DNA from: Micromussa lordhowensis | Taxonomy: Eukaryota; Cnidaria; Anthozoa; Scleractinia; Lobophylliidae | Length of the DNA: 64,000 nt | Direction of reading: 5' to 3' | Assembly: GCA_964020085.1 (NCBI GenBank) | Contig: OZ026603.1 | Coordinates: 27,312,952 to 27,376,951, forward strand | Shown: in pieces, positions 25,601 through 37,599 of the stretch | Layout of the letters: each line of letters begins with the position of its first letter | How positions within the stretch are numbered: the first letter of the stretch is position 1 | The notes under the pieces: model-generated | What the model saw: only the letters and a program-made list of their open reading frames with translations | Databases searched by the model: none | Told to the model about the DNA's origin: nothing | Translations under genes and position numbers: made by a program

Positions 25601-28600
25601 CTGAACGGCCTACACAGAAAAAGATCTCTTTCAAAGCGTCGGAGAGTTAGAATTATTCTTCCTCTGCCCTTGAAAAATGCACTTCGAAAATCCCGACGAA
25701 GAGTTTTTTTGCGTTAATTGATCTGTTAAAATTAAACCTCAATGTTTTTAAGTCATTTAGCCAATCAGGTGTCTTTCCTAAAATAGCCTCGCAGCTTGAC
25801 CACGCGCTAAAATTAGATTCATGGGAAGAGGCCCATGTATGGGGGATGCGTTCTCTTAACCGAATCGTTTATTTGGCCACCATGCTCAAGCACACTAATT
25901 TAGTACAATAGTAACATCATCAGCAACTACAAATGTATGTAATTATTAAATAATTAACTGAATCAAGAGGAAATAAATTGTATTGTATTGACCGCACGTA
26001 ACCATACACTTATAAAGCTACACGAGCAGTTACTCACCTGAAAATACCAGCCTTCGTCTCCGAGGAACGACACAGCCTGCTGTGAAGTGTTGAAGCACTT
26101 GGCTTGACCTGAACTGTTGTAATACACGCCGACAGCCCTAGCTATTGCCTCCAGAAGTTTGTCCCCTTCTAACGATTCGTCTTGGAGGTATTTACAGGCG
26201 ACCTGAATATCGACAACAAAAGCGATTAGGAAAGATCAAATGAGACACACAGCCCAGGTAGTTTTATTGCTAGCGTTTTCAAAGACTACGTGATCTATTT
26301 TGAGCTGGAGTTAGCAAGTACTGATAGACAGTTGGGAAAGGCTCTTCAAACAGGATTTTACTATTCTCTCATCCCCCTTCCCTCGTTCTGCCCTTAATTA
26401 TGCTATCCGTCACACATGTGCAAAAACAGGCGGTACCTTAATTGGCCAAGCTGGAAGAGGTTCCAAGAAACTGGCTTGGTATGGATAATCCACTGAAAAA
26501 TAAATGTAGTGGTTAGGAGAGCACTCCATGATAAAAAAGAAAGTGGCAATTTTACTTTTTTTTACACGAGTTGCTACGATCAGGCTACTGTGACTGTTTT
26601 GAACAAAAATCCCTTAAAAAGGAAACGCCCAATTTCGGTTTGCCGGCTCTATAAGATTTAGAATCCAATATTTTGATCGTTGTTCAAGAGTCGATTTGTA
26701 ATGCTCAGGTTACATGAGAGGCGACCTATTTAGTTGCCGTTACATGACTGGCGATCTGCACTGATGTGTAGTGTCAACTGGCTGTCTAATAATATAGTGG
26801 TTAGGAGAGCAAGGAGTTAGGAGAGTCCTGTCTCCTGCATCTTCAGCGTTACATGCTTAGCAGGGGACGTTAAAGAAGCCACACACTTATTATAAAGAGC
26901 AGCGCACGGCGTTCCCGGTGTTGTGGTCTGGCCTTGTCTCATGGGTTGGTGCTTCACATAGAGTTAACCTCATGGCGCCTTTCCCCCTTGGACGGAATTG
27001 TTCAAGAAAAACTGCTATGCTATTCTAATCTAGTTCAAGATAATAACGGACAACTGAAATCATTTCATTGCCAATATAATTATATCAAACAAGCAATGTA
27101 TTTAGAGCGCCATACAGTGGTCCCTATATTTCAATCCTTTCACAACTTTCTTTGTGTATAATGAAGGTTTTACTGATACAACTTACCCATCGCTAAATTG
27201 ACCCAGGTCTCGCTCAGCCAGTATTCTAACTGAGTAGCGTTGGCTTTAGTTTTCAGAGGAGAGCACAACTTAAATATCTTAGATAATGTTTTTCGTCCAC
27301 TATCTGCAATAGAGGAGAAAGATTGCCTTTAGCTCTGCTATCAAAATTATGCGTTTAATTTGGAACAGCTTAACATAGAATATATTTTCCGAAGCATTTC
27401 AGGTAGGGTGTGTATTTCTGCACAAACTACTAGCTGGATTATTCGTCAATATAACAACGACATAATTCTTATTACCTGTTTTCCCATATGTTTTGACAAG
27501 ATTCCAAGACTTTTTGACGGAATCTACGCACGAATCCCCTCCACTACGATGGAAGTCTTGGGTGACGATTTGATAAAACTCCTGCAATTAAAATCCGGGT
27601 AAGTAAGTCGCGTAGAATCCTTGCATAGTTCCCTCAGCTTCTCCTCTTCCTTTGTTTAGGCTTCCGGTGCACTGAGCCGGAAGTAAAAAGGAAGAGAAGT
27701 CACGGCCTAGACTAGAAACAACAAGCCGCTATTCCTCATGGGATACCGATCTTACCTCACAAGGTGTCATGCCTGTGAACTGAAGAATTGGCGCAGAAGC
27801 AGCGAGGGCCCTGGATCAGAGAATTAACAGGAAACATGAAAACATGCTGTTTTTAGAATATTTGTTTCTGGCAATTAAAGAAAAAAAAAATAAACTGATC
27901 TAGAAAGGCGTTTAACTACTTACCCTATAACAATGTTTGGATACTTCATTCGAAACCATGAAGCCAACATACCTAAAGCGAAAGAAATTCTTCAGGCTTT
28001 CACTATTTCACAGCCCCCAACGTAAAACGTTGGCTTTTATTGTTAAAGTGCACCTAACCCCAAAAACTTTTTTTCGCTAAAGCAATAAAGCTTATTTTGT
28101 GGAGTAATGTGCCGCAAACATTTTTCGATTTGGTTAAATCTTTGATTTTCTATGGCTCGTCAAAGTACGTCAAAATGCCGCCATTTTGGTTCACGACCGA
28201 GTTTAACGGGGAATGGGTCGAGGGCCGGATGTGACGTCAAATCGAGAACACGATGATTCTGAGATTCGCATGTTTACTTGTTTCTGTGGGAAAGGCCGGA
28301 AAAGTTGTTCGAAAAAAATGCTAGCCAGGTGCGCTGTATTGTCATGTAGCAACACAACAAACTTACAGGAGATACTCCGCTACATGCCATACCGTTTTAT
28401 GGAGATGATCGTCCTGAAGAGAAGAAACGTACAAAGGGATGGCTCGATTTCGTGAAAGCGAAACGTGCAATAGTGATAGCCGTGTAAGTGTTCGGTGATC
28501 TGTTCTATAAAGCATTTAATTCAAACCAGATGATCTCGGTCGATGCCTGGATTTTCAGAGAGAGGAAGGGATTTTGCTGACTCAGTGGCTTTGGAATAAC

Positions 28601-31600
28601 CGCTTGTCCATCGATTCATGCTGCCGTTGTTGCATCTGATGCGAGAAACAACAGCAGTCAGTCGGCACAGCTGACAGATAGTTTTGTATTTGCCCGCTAC
28701 TAATCTTAAAACTCCATTTCTGAAGCCATACAGGTTTAATTCCTGGATATTCAGTAACACACTTTAAGATAACATCAGCACCAATATCTTCAAGAACAAG
28801 ATCATTCTTCTTTGAGTCTTGACAACCTTCTTACTCACTTTAATACAATAATAACAACAATAACATTCGCTGATGTTTTGAAGGGAAGCGACGCTACAAT
28901 TTCCACACTCGCACGAAAAGAACAAAAGCATTGTGTCATGGGATAATCATTTTGATCTACTTTGAACGCATGAAGTTAAAATAATTTGAGAAAGTAAAGG
29001 GACTTGACTTTTATTCATACGAAAGTATGTTAATGCGAGATCGAAGAATGCGCGAAAATAGTAAATACGCGCCACGCGCTACAGTCTTACTAGTATCACT
29101 CTTTGACTTCTACATATCATTGCCTTCGGGTCTGTCCATCAGAGCTCGTTCGAGTTCTTTGTCAGCATCCACCTCATTTGGCTGTCCATTCTTCGTTGGC
29201 CAGAGAGTTGTCAGCATATAAATCAGCTCGGTCGTCATCGTTTAACTATTCACATTTGCGTTGTTGATAAGTGCGAGTCGTCATTCTCTTCAGCGATATA
29301 ATAAATTTCGGAGTCTTCTGAGTCAAAGCTCATTTCAGAACCCGACGAAGTAGAAGATATTGTTGATAAAAACAGAAATCTGTCGACTGTGGAGCCCCAG
29401 CGAAAAACTTATGCGGCAAAAAGGCTTCTACGCTCGCACAGAGTGAAAGGCCCGACTGGGACAGCCGAAGCTTTCGTTCTCGAAGTGACGTCACGGCCTT
29501 ACTCTCCCCAGATTCCCCATGCTCGGTCGTGAACCATACGAAACTCGGTTTCAAAGGGGAACAGAAATTCGAGGATTTAACCAAATCGAAAAATTTTTGC
29601 GGCACATTACTCCACAAAATAAGCTTTATTGTTTTAGCGAAAAAAAATTTTTGGGGTTAGGTGCACTTTAAGGCCACAGTGATCAACCCACATAGTACTG
29701 TACAAAAGTAAAGAAAACGAATTCCAACGAAATATGGGACTTTTGTTCATTGTCGGCGAAAATGAACGAAATTTCACCTCAAACGAAATTTCGGCAAAAC
29801 TGTCCCGAAATTTCGCAACACTATGGTTCGCAAGTTTGCTCTGCTTGGAGAAACTCTTGGTCAAAGTTCACGGGCCTTTTTGCGGAATTTGAGCGTACAA
29901 ATTTCGGATTGCAATCAAAATGCATTCTAACCTCTGGGCGAAAGTTCGCGCGATGTTATTTTGGAATTTCCGGTCGTCCGAAGAGCAAAGTCTTCCAGGC
30001 TGTGTTGCACACTACAGCGCGAGGGAAAGAAACATTAAGAGAATGATATCTTCCTGCACAACGTGGGTGGAAATTCTCTGTACGCAAAATACATTGCTAC
30101 CGTCCAAGGGTGACTTTCTGGTGAGCGAGATTTTGTATTGTGTATTATTTTGTTCTTACCACCGTATGAGCCGCCAAACGCTACAACTGGACTGTCACTT
30201 GCTCCTGGAATTGTATCCTGCAAAATACAAATAATGTTCAGTATGACAGGGTAATTAGCAGAAAAAAGCAGTTGTTTTTCATTTTGTTTTTTTACATCAT
30301 TGGCCAACTAAGACAGGTTCTTCGGTTAGCTAAGTTCTATCACCAACCAGAAACCTACTACTGCGTGAATGAGGAACACCCAGAAAATGCCAAGGTTAGA
30401 TCAGTTAACCAGATGAATACTTAAAGTTATTATGTCATAAATCATGAGAAAAGTTCTTTCGATTTGAGTCGTTTCGGAACCCCAAGTGCGAGAGACTGCT
30501 AGGGTAACTCCAGAAACCATGGCTACGGGAATGTTTACGCTGACGGTTTTTGGGATCGTCCCCCAATTCTTGATGTTTACCTTAAGGTGACGAATGAGAA
30601 CGGCAAAGTCTGCCAACGCTTGTTCCGATGTCAAGTATCCTAAATATTGTGGTCCCTAAATTAAAAAAAAAAGAACAGTTAATATCGCTTAAAACAGAGA
30701 TGTCCTTACGAAGAGATGATCCAAGATACTACGTGCAATTCGTTGTTTCGCTGATGGTAGGTAAAGTCTGCATACGAGCCAAGTGGCCCATCAGGCTGGA
30801 GCTTATCTCCGGTTTCTGTAGTGAAGCGACTAAGAGTATTTCTACTCCCCCCTGGATGGGATGCTTGTCCATCGCAGGGTTACCCCCAGCATTAAGCTCG
30901 CCGGTACCAATTTATACACATGGGTGGAGAGAGGCACTGTGAAAGTAAAGTGTCTTGCCCAAGAACACAACACAATGTCCCCGGCCACGACTCGAACCCA
31001 GCCGCTTGACTCAGAGACGAGCGCACTAACCATGAGGCCACCGCGCCTCCTAATGCTAATGGCATAAGGTTTAACTGAATAGCCACACCTGGCTACTACC
31101 AGACAGTTACAAACTTTCCACCAACCTTGTAAGATTCTTTTCCAAACGGCAGCGATTTACCGTAGTATCTATGCTCTGCAAACACTAACATTGCCTTGAA
31201 CTCGTCAGCAATGTCCCACATGAATCCCTGCATTGAACACATAAAGCAATTACTGCTCACGGTCGATCAATTTTGGCTATTTCCACTGGCGGATTTAAGG
31301 GGAAGATCGATATTACCGGCCCTTCCATTTCCTCCTGAAAATTTTGAAATTTGATCACTCATTCCAAGTTTGAACTTGTTAGTCACAACTTTTGGAAGAC
31401 AGAATGAAATGGCATCGCAGAGAATCTAGATTTTCCCGACACCTTTTTCAACGTGTTGCTGAACACAAAAATTCGGCAATCATTTTCATGATGCGCATGG
31501 TAGGAGCGACCTTTTGAATGAGAGTCATTTTAAGATTCTAAGAAAGTGCCAATGCAAATTTGGCTGTTTAGTGTTTGAAATGCTTTATATTAAGAAATTC

Positions 31601-33186
31601 AAACCTAATTTGAATGTCCAAACGGACTCCATACGTGCGAAACTTTTTGTTTAACTTGTAATTTTTGTAATTATTTTCATCGCTTATTGTTCGTCTTAGT
31701 ATTTATAGAACCTAGTTTTTATGCAGTTTTTGACTTGATTATGACGTTATGGTAACGTCGAAACGTCGTGGATTTTAAATCTGCTTTTTAGCTTTTAGCT
31801 TTTTGAATCTTCGAATGTTTTTAAGAAACGTGCTGTCGCAATTTTTTATAGTCAAATGTTTTTATAAGTCACTTCTTTTACAGGTTGCTCCACAATTTTG
31901 TAAATTATACAGCATCTTCCAGTCTGTTGAAGGTCTGACCATGTATTGGCAAATAAGATAACAGCTGAAAAGCAGCGCTTTTGATCGGGATTCTAATTGC
32001 CTGATTCCCATAATGTCTTCTGTGGTTGTCTCCATTGAATATATTAACGAGGAAAACATCTTTTCCTAGAGTTCAGTCTCTCATGACTATAACCCGACAG
32101 CACTGGACTGGGGGGAGTCAGGATTCATCTCCACCCCCTCCCACTGAACACTTGTGAGTTGCACCTCAAAGTTACCAAGGAGATTATGAATCCTCTAGCT
32201 GATTTCACTACTTACTGTGTTATTGGCAAACCAAGTGATATCTCCTTCATTTCCAGTGTACAGGAAAATCGGTTCTCCCTTATCCCAGTTTTTCATGGCG
32301 ACAAGATAGCGTTGCAGAAAGGTTCGATTGTTGTTAAAGTTGAAGTGGTCCAGCTGCAGAAATGTGAAAGAAATTACTTCACTTCACTACAATTGATGTT
32401 GAAATAGATGTAGAAATTTGAAAACGGAGGTTTCACTCAGAAAACGCATCAAATGTTTTCCGTTCCACTACGCCGGAGGAATTTGAGAACGCAACAATCA
32501 CCGGTCATTTTGGATTTCTGGTTGAGTACAACTCTGGCAGGGAAATCACATTATTATCGTAATGTTATCGTTTTCGAAAAGTTCCGTAGTTTTCAAAATG
32601 TTTTCCGTCTTCACTAAGAAAAACGCAAAGCTGGCGTTTTCAAATACCAGTTTGAAGAGCGTTTTCGAAAAGCTCCGTTTTCGCGACGCCAGTAGTGTAG
32701 GGAGGCGTAACCATAGAAATAAAGCTGCGTTTTCAAATTTCTACGGCGTAATGTGGAAGATTTGAGAGTCAGAACTGTATCAAAAAGGATAGCGTGACTG
32801 TAACGTTAAACCATTAAACCAAAATAACCCAGACGAAAATCTGCCAAAAAAGCCATTCAATTGCGTTACAAATACCAAAAACTAAATTAGAGTACGGTTG
32901 AAATAAAGAAACAGTTTAAAGCTTGAACGACTGAAGGTGAAATCAACGGAGGGTTTTGCGAAATTTTAAGTAGAAACAATACAATCTCAAGTAGTCACGG
33001 GCAACTCACCTTTTGACGAAACGTTCTTGTCTCGTAAATGCAAAACTTACACAAATGTCTCTTAGCATGATGATCGAAATCCTTTCCTTGAGGGCGAGGA
33101 AAGCGAGCCCGTAGACGAAACGCTTCACCTACAGTAATAACTGCCAGTACAAACACCACAATCCTACACAATTCAGCAGTCACCAT
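19635..33186 (-). CDS. PRCP: Lysosomal Pro-X carboxypeptidase, complete 14-exon gene
   Basis: Minus-strand exons in order: 33186-33010, 32353-32216, 31227-31126, 30655-30581, 30217-30160, 27972-27924, 27810-27756, 27581-27476, 27303-27187, 26492-26437, 26202-26038, 21015-20950, 20390-20269 and 19899-19635 (TAG). The sum is 1551 nt, 516 codons, fully phase-consistent with GT-AG introns. PRCP is an S28-family serine exopeptidase that removes the residue after a penultimate proline, acting on angiotensin and kinin-type peptides in lysosomes and at the cell surface. A hydrophobic signal peptide covers about residues 1-22. The catalytic triad is visible: Ser181 in GGSYGG, Asp434 in GALDPW and His459 in GAHHLDL. 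Sequons occur at NNT, NAT, NSS and NTS. Length is close to the human enzyme (496), with a longer basic C-terminus. All expected catalytic residues are present, so it is probably functional. Confidence 0.96.
20003..20192. repeat. 190-bp MITE in PRCP intron 13
   Basis: The ends are CTATAGACAGTATTTATAAA and its imperfect complement ending GGTCTATAG. Both continue into TGGCTGCCAATT. An inner pair, TAACCTCGTTT and AAACGAGGTTA, folds as well. No coding is visible. Confidence 0.75.
20694..20870. repeat. 8-bp tandem repeat (GAGCGAAC)n in PRCP intron 12
   Basis: About 21 nearly perfect 8-bp units decay into GAAC/GAAG units to about 20910. In three frames this reads as an Arg/Ser/Phe- or Glu/Arg-rich ORF, which is an artefact. 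It lies 80 bp from exon 12. Confidence 0.95.
21249..22460 (+). pseudogene. Non-LTR retrotransposon reverse transcriptase fragment, frameshifted
   Basis: The first segment encodes [17 protein letters not shown] and [10 protein letters not shown], which are reverse transcriptase motifs of Jockey/CR1/L2-type LINEs. A frameshift just before 21467 separates it from [10 protein letters not shown]. The second frame then runs to TGA at 22328-22330 with the usual downstream signatures: [13 protein letters not shown], and a C-terminal [12 protein letters not shown]. The endonuclease and the first half of the reverse transcriptase are absent (5' truncation). The rest to about 22460 is the element's 3' UTR. 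It lies in PRCP intron 11, antisense to the gene. Not functional. Confidence 0.9.
23463..24830. mobile_element. Middle MULE-like TIR element (1368 bp)
   Basis: It is nested in the 22983-25066 element. The arms, 23463-23582 and 24711-24830, are near-perfect reverse complements of about 120 bp. They start GGCCGTCGATAAAACC and contain several GGAACATNCCGGAACAT units. The 9-bp direct repeat GCTTAACTT flanks it at 23454-23462 and 24831-24839. No transposase ORF is seen. The arms' high identity suggests recent activity or gene conversion. Confidence 0.88.
23994..24095. mobile_element. Inner 102-bp MITE with 9-bp duplication
   Basis: The element folds almost end to end. TAGCCTCCCACGCAGACGCT pairs with AGCGTCTGCTTGGGAGGCTA, and the central CGTCACGCGTTCCT pairs with AGGAACGTGTGACG. 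The 9-bp repeat CTGGCACTA flanks it at 23985-23993 and 24096-24104. It lies within the middle element. A second, one-sided relative occupies about 24119-24190. Confidence 0.85.
28043..29671. mobile_element. TIR element with THAP relic in PRCP intron 5
   Basis: Its termini are TTAAAGTGCACCTAACCCC and the exact inverse ending GGTTAGGTGCACTTTAA. Inverted similarity continues for more than 100 bp on each side, including CGCTAAA..AATAAAGCTTATTTTGTGGAGTAATGTGCCGC. I found no perfect flanking duplication. The interior contains a decayed THAP zinc-finger coding stretch but no intact transposase. Confidence 0.8.
28300..28560 (+). pseudogene. Decayed THAP-domain zinc finger
   Basis: One frame gives [18 protein letters not shown] and another gives [19 protein letters not shown] then VKAKRA. 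A further shifted piece reads VICSIKH. In order these match the THAP C2CH pattern (C..C ... P ... W..F ... C..H), a DNA-binding domain found in P-element-type transposases and their host-derived relatives. At least two frameshifts and in-frame stops make it non-functional. It lies just inside the left arm of the TIR element. Confidence 0.7.
29690..30020. repeat. CGAAATTTCG-rich dispersed repeat
   Basis: It has repeated AACGAAATTTC, CCGAAATTTCG and GGAATTTCCGG words like those in the 7366-7610 MITE, but I could not define inverted termini. It lies between the THAP element and PRCP exon 5. Confidence 0.4.
30752..31056 (-). mobile_element. tRNA-headed SINE (family S1) in PRCP intron 3
   Basis: On the minus strand a tRNA-like head with A box (GGCCTCATGGTTAGTGCGCTC) and B box (GGTTCGAGTC) is followed by the body words TTGTGTTCTTGGGCAAGACAC, GCATCCCATCCAGG and TGGGCCACTTGGCTCGTATG, and a CTTTACCTACC end. 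It matches the copies at 56725-56993 and 53523-54722. Confidence 0.85.
32410..32744 (+). repeat. TIR element family A, copy 3 in PRCP intron 1
   Basis: The best-preserved ends of the family: GTAGAAATTTGAAAACGGAG on the left and its complement CTGCGTTTTCAAATTTCTAC (one mismatch) on the right. The interior again shows GTTTGAAGAGCGTTTTCGAAA. It is non-coding. Confidence 0.8.
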
Positions 33187-34534
33187 TTTGTTTCATACGC
33201 TCGCCACCGGCATCTGATATGATGTGACAGCGTGGACTTCGTTGACTTTTGTTGGCTTTTTTCGTGTCCCGTGACTTCCGTTGTGTGCTATCCATGTGAT
33301 ATTCTCGTGAGTGGCATGATGTCTTCCAGTTGTTTCGAAATTAAATACCTTGCTCTGCTCGTCAGGGCGAATTTATATTTTAGTTTCCTTTTTAGTACCT
33401 TTTTAAGACTTCGCACTTCCAACCGATGAGAGAATTTGAGTCCGGATTATCTCATGTTTTATTAACTTGGATTTTTGGTAGTTTTCATTCGTCGGCCAAT
33501 AGCCGAAATGATCACGACAGGTTGTCGCGGTCACAGCATAATTGGTGCTTTACTTTATAAAAGTACTCTTCCGTTTTACTTTAATTAAAGAATACCATAA
33601 TTGTTTTCATGTCTTTTCCTGTCTCGCTATTTCATAATTGTAGTCTGCATGCGAAGAGGGCAGTTCTCGCAAAGCTATCATCTTCTGAAAACGTAAATAT
33701 GTTCTACTGCTTCTTCGCAATGTTTCGCTAGGTCTATGTTGCTACAATAGTGTGAAAATATACTGGTACATGGACTATAAACACCCCCCTCCAAATTTAA
33801 CGTTCTTTCACGAATAAGATTTTTTTTACGAGAAATGTTTCATAGGAATGTACACGTTCGATCTCATACTGTAGCGAATGGCCGAACAAAAACCGCCAAT
33901 AATTTCAATATCGATAAGACAGTCGCATGGCGAATAGTAAACAGTAGTGCACAGACCTGTGCACAGACCAGTTACAAATGATCAGCCACTAGTTTCTCAA
34001 AACGATATCAATACTATATCATACGACAAGTAATGAGAATATAGAGAACCAATCAAGAAATGTTAGTTTGGTGAGTTAAAATTTCGGCTTTGCACCACAC
34101 TTTTTTTTAAAAAATATATATATTGTTTTTCAGGCCGAGGCTGAATATTTTTATTTTTCTGCCGATTTTAGGCTGATAGTATTCTTAGATTGTAGCGTAT
34201 AACATTTCTGTTTTCAAAAGTATTTGTTGTCTGGATGGTATTAAAGTAATTTTGGAGCCAGCATGCAGGCATTTTAATCGTATGTCCCTTGCAGGCATCG
34301 AACTGAATAAAGGCTCATACTGAAATCAAAATTCACAAAGAATGTATTTATATCCCCTGCTGTCTCTTGCTCGCTTGGAAATGTTTATGTCATGAAAGCA
34401 AAAAGTCGCAGTCAAACAAAGGAATATAAGTTAATTATTCATAATCTTTTCCATGCTAACCCTGATGTTGATTTCCGCATAATAACGCGCAATCAGAAAT
34501 AGAGACATAACAAATTGATCGCCAAGAGATAAGA
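33187..34534. other. Spacer between PRCP start and thymosin gene end
   Basis: The PRCP promoter should lie just right of 33186. I see no TATA box there. The rest is A+T-rich with no ORF, tRNA or clear element. Confidence 0.4.
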
Positions 34535-34540
34535 TTTATT
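34535..34540 (-). terminator. Poly(A) signal of beta-thymosin gene
   Basis: AATAAA on the minus strand, about 230 nt past the stop codon, a plausible 3' UTR length for this small mRNA. Confidence 0.5.
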
Positions 34541-34768
34541 CCACACTAGAAAAACGTTACATGATCTAATTGAGCACAAAACCTTCTTCTTTGATTCGAC
34601 GTGCTTTTTGCTCCACTGACTCTACGTTACACATTACATTACAATGATCTGAAAACTTGACTAAATCAAAAATATAAACATTATAAAACAATAAAGAAGA
34701 ATCCGGCTTTCTGGATTTTTAATATTGTCTCATCGTCACTGGCAATATTTCGTCTTTGCTTTCAATAT

Positions 34769-35600
<832 letters not shown>

Positions 35601-37599
35601 CCTCTGTCGCGTTCCATAATGTATTTGTCATTTGTCATTCCGCAAAAAAACGAATGGCTACGTACAATTTAGCTGCAAACATTTTAAACCACGCGGGTGT
35701 ATTTGCAAACTCGCTCAAGGAAAATCGCAAGTGCTTCCAAATTGTATCGCGTTTCGTACAGATTTTCATTTGTGAAATTACAGGCAAGAGGAATATAACG
35801 TCAAGTAATAGTAGTGTTTGCATAATCTCACGAAAATCACCCACAAAAGAAACCACATCAACAAAACTACGACGCCTGTCGGAAATCCGATAATGCGTAT
35901 TGTCGCAGTAAAAGCTTGGATCAAGCCTTTGTTCAACAGCCACACCCGAGCGGCGTATGTACGCATGTTCATTTGAAGTGGGTTTTTTAATTAAGATTAT
36001 TTCCGCTAATGTACTAGCTGGCTGCTGAGTCACGTTTCGCCCACACGCCTGAACAAGAGCCCGCAAACCGCAATATATCTTCCCTGTTTCTTTTGCGTCT
36101 CGACATCAAGCCGAGGTTTTATAATTTAAACCCGTTGGTACGAGGAATATTGCGTTGACAAGACATGGGCACCATGATCGTGTGGAAATATCAGTTGGAC
36201 CAAGGGGTACAGCGATCACTAAACAGAAAATAACAGCATCAAAGTTTAACCACCGCCGTTAGTATTCTTCACTTCCTAATTGCTTCCGCTCTTTCCCCTA
36301 ACAATCTGCAAACCACCAAAATTGCTGAAATTGTTGTGTGTATGCACGTGTTGGTTTCAGAAAATCATGTTGAAAATTCGATCGTTCGTACGCTCATTCG
36401 CTCACACGTTCGTTCGTTCGTTCTCTAGTTTGTTCGTTCGTTCGCTCGTTTATTCGTTCGTTCGTTCTCTCGTTTGTTCGTTCGTTTGTTCGTTTGTTCG
36501 TTCGTTCGTTCTCTCGTTTGTTTGTTCGTTCGTTCGCTCGTTCTTTCTTTCGTTCGTCCGTCCTACCGTTTGTTCGTACGCTAGTTCATCAGTTAGTAAA
36601 TACTCCAGCTTGTCACTTCATGCTTAGGATTATACACAAGGCTCCGAAAACGTTCAGTTTACTTTAAAAACTTAACACAGCATTCAACCAGCCTTGATTC
36701 TTATTCTCAGCAGCTCTTTTCAGTTTATTATCAACCAACACAAAACTTCTGGGAACTCAACACAGTCAAAAGATCTCTTAAGTTCCCAATATTAGACATC
36801 GTTAAAAATATTCCAAACTATAGTACTCGTTTTTCACAACTCTTGTCTCGAGCACAAAAAACAGTAATATAATTCACGAACTTAACACTAGTCTACAGTA
36901 TTCAAAAGCGTGCATTGGCTTAGAAGTTCAAAATTGAAATATATAAATAGCCCCCAACAATATTTACATCGGCATTATTTCGGTAATTAGTAATAATCCC
37001 AAGCCGACTAAAATGCGGCCGATTATCGCTTGAGCCTACCTGGAACACCAACAAGCGAAAACGTTTAATTATGTTTTGTCAGAAAATTAAATCCTTGGGC
37101 AGTAAACAAAACTGCGGAAAAAGGGGGTAATGTGTTAGCATTGATAAACTTTCTGCACGAAAAGCTATAATTAGAATCTTAATTTGCTTTCCACTACGTG
37201 GGTTTTTGGAATTCGCGAACAGAAACTTGCTTAATTCGGTGGGGAAACTTGAAGAAGAAAAATGGGAAAAAAATCCGGTCACATAAAAAGAAGAATGAAA
37301 AAAAAAAAAACGTCCGTCAAATGATGCAAAAATACAACAGTGCTAGAAACAAGAAGTCAGATACTTTGCATTTTCGAAAAGCGACAACAGCTAAAAGCAT
37401 AAATGAAACATGACAGAAATGGCCAAAAAAATAACTCTCAGAATAGAAAACAACATCAGGCTCAAAAAGAATAAATTAGTCTCATTTCTGCAATCAGCAT
37501 GATTATCATAATTATCATTATTGCTGCGATCATGATTATCATAATTATCGCAAATGTCACTGAGTCCATGGTTATAATTATTACTGCAAAGACGCTGAA
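35601..37599. other. BLTP1 3' UTR and spacer
   Basis: It contains overlapping spurious ORFs (35635-36066), a TTCG microsatellite and A+T-rich sequence. An AATAAA on the minus strand at 36724-36729 could end the BLTP1 transcript with a 3' UTR of about 870 nt. This is uncertain. Confidence 0.4.
36379..36598. repeat. (CGTT)n-type imperfect microsatellite
   Basis: Imperfect TTCG/TTTG/CTCG tetramers run for about 220 bp. They are the same sequence class, on the opposite strand, as the 8-bp array at 20694. The 115-codon Phe/Val/Arg/Ser ORF across it is an artefact. Confidence 0.9.

Noticed and set aside
28521..28760. Minus-strand ORF inside the THAP element as a second gene
   Set aside because: The plus strand of the same DNA carries the decayed THAP frame at its start; the reverse frame shows no domain pattern.
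36280..36627. 115-codon Phe/Val/Arg/Ser ORF
   Set aside because: A translated TTCG/TTTG microsatellite, not a gene.
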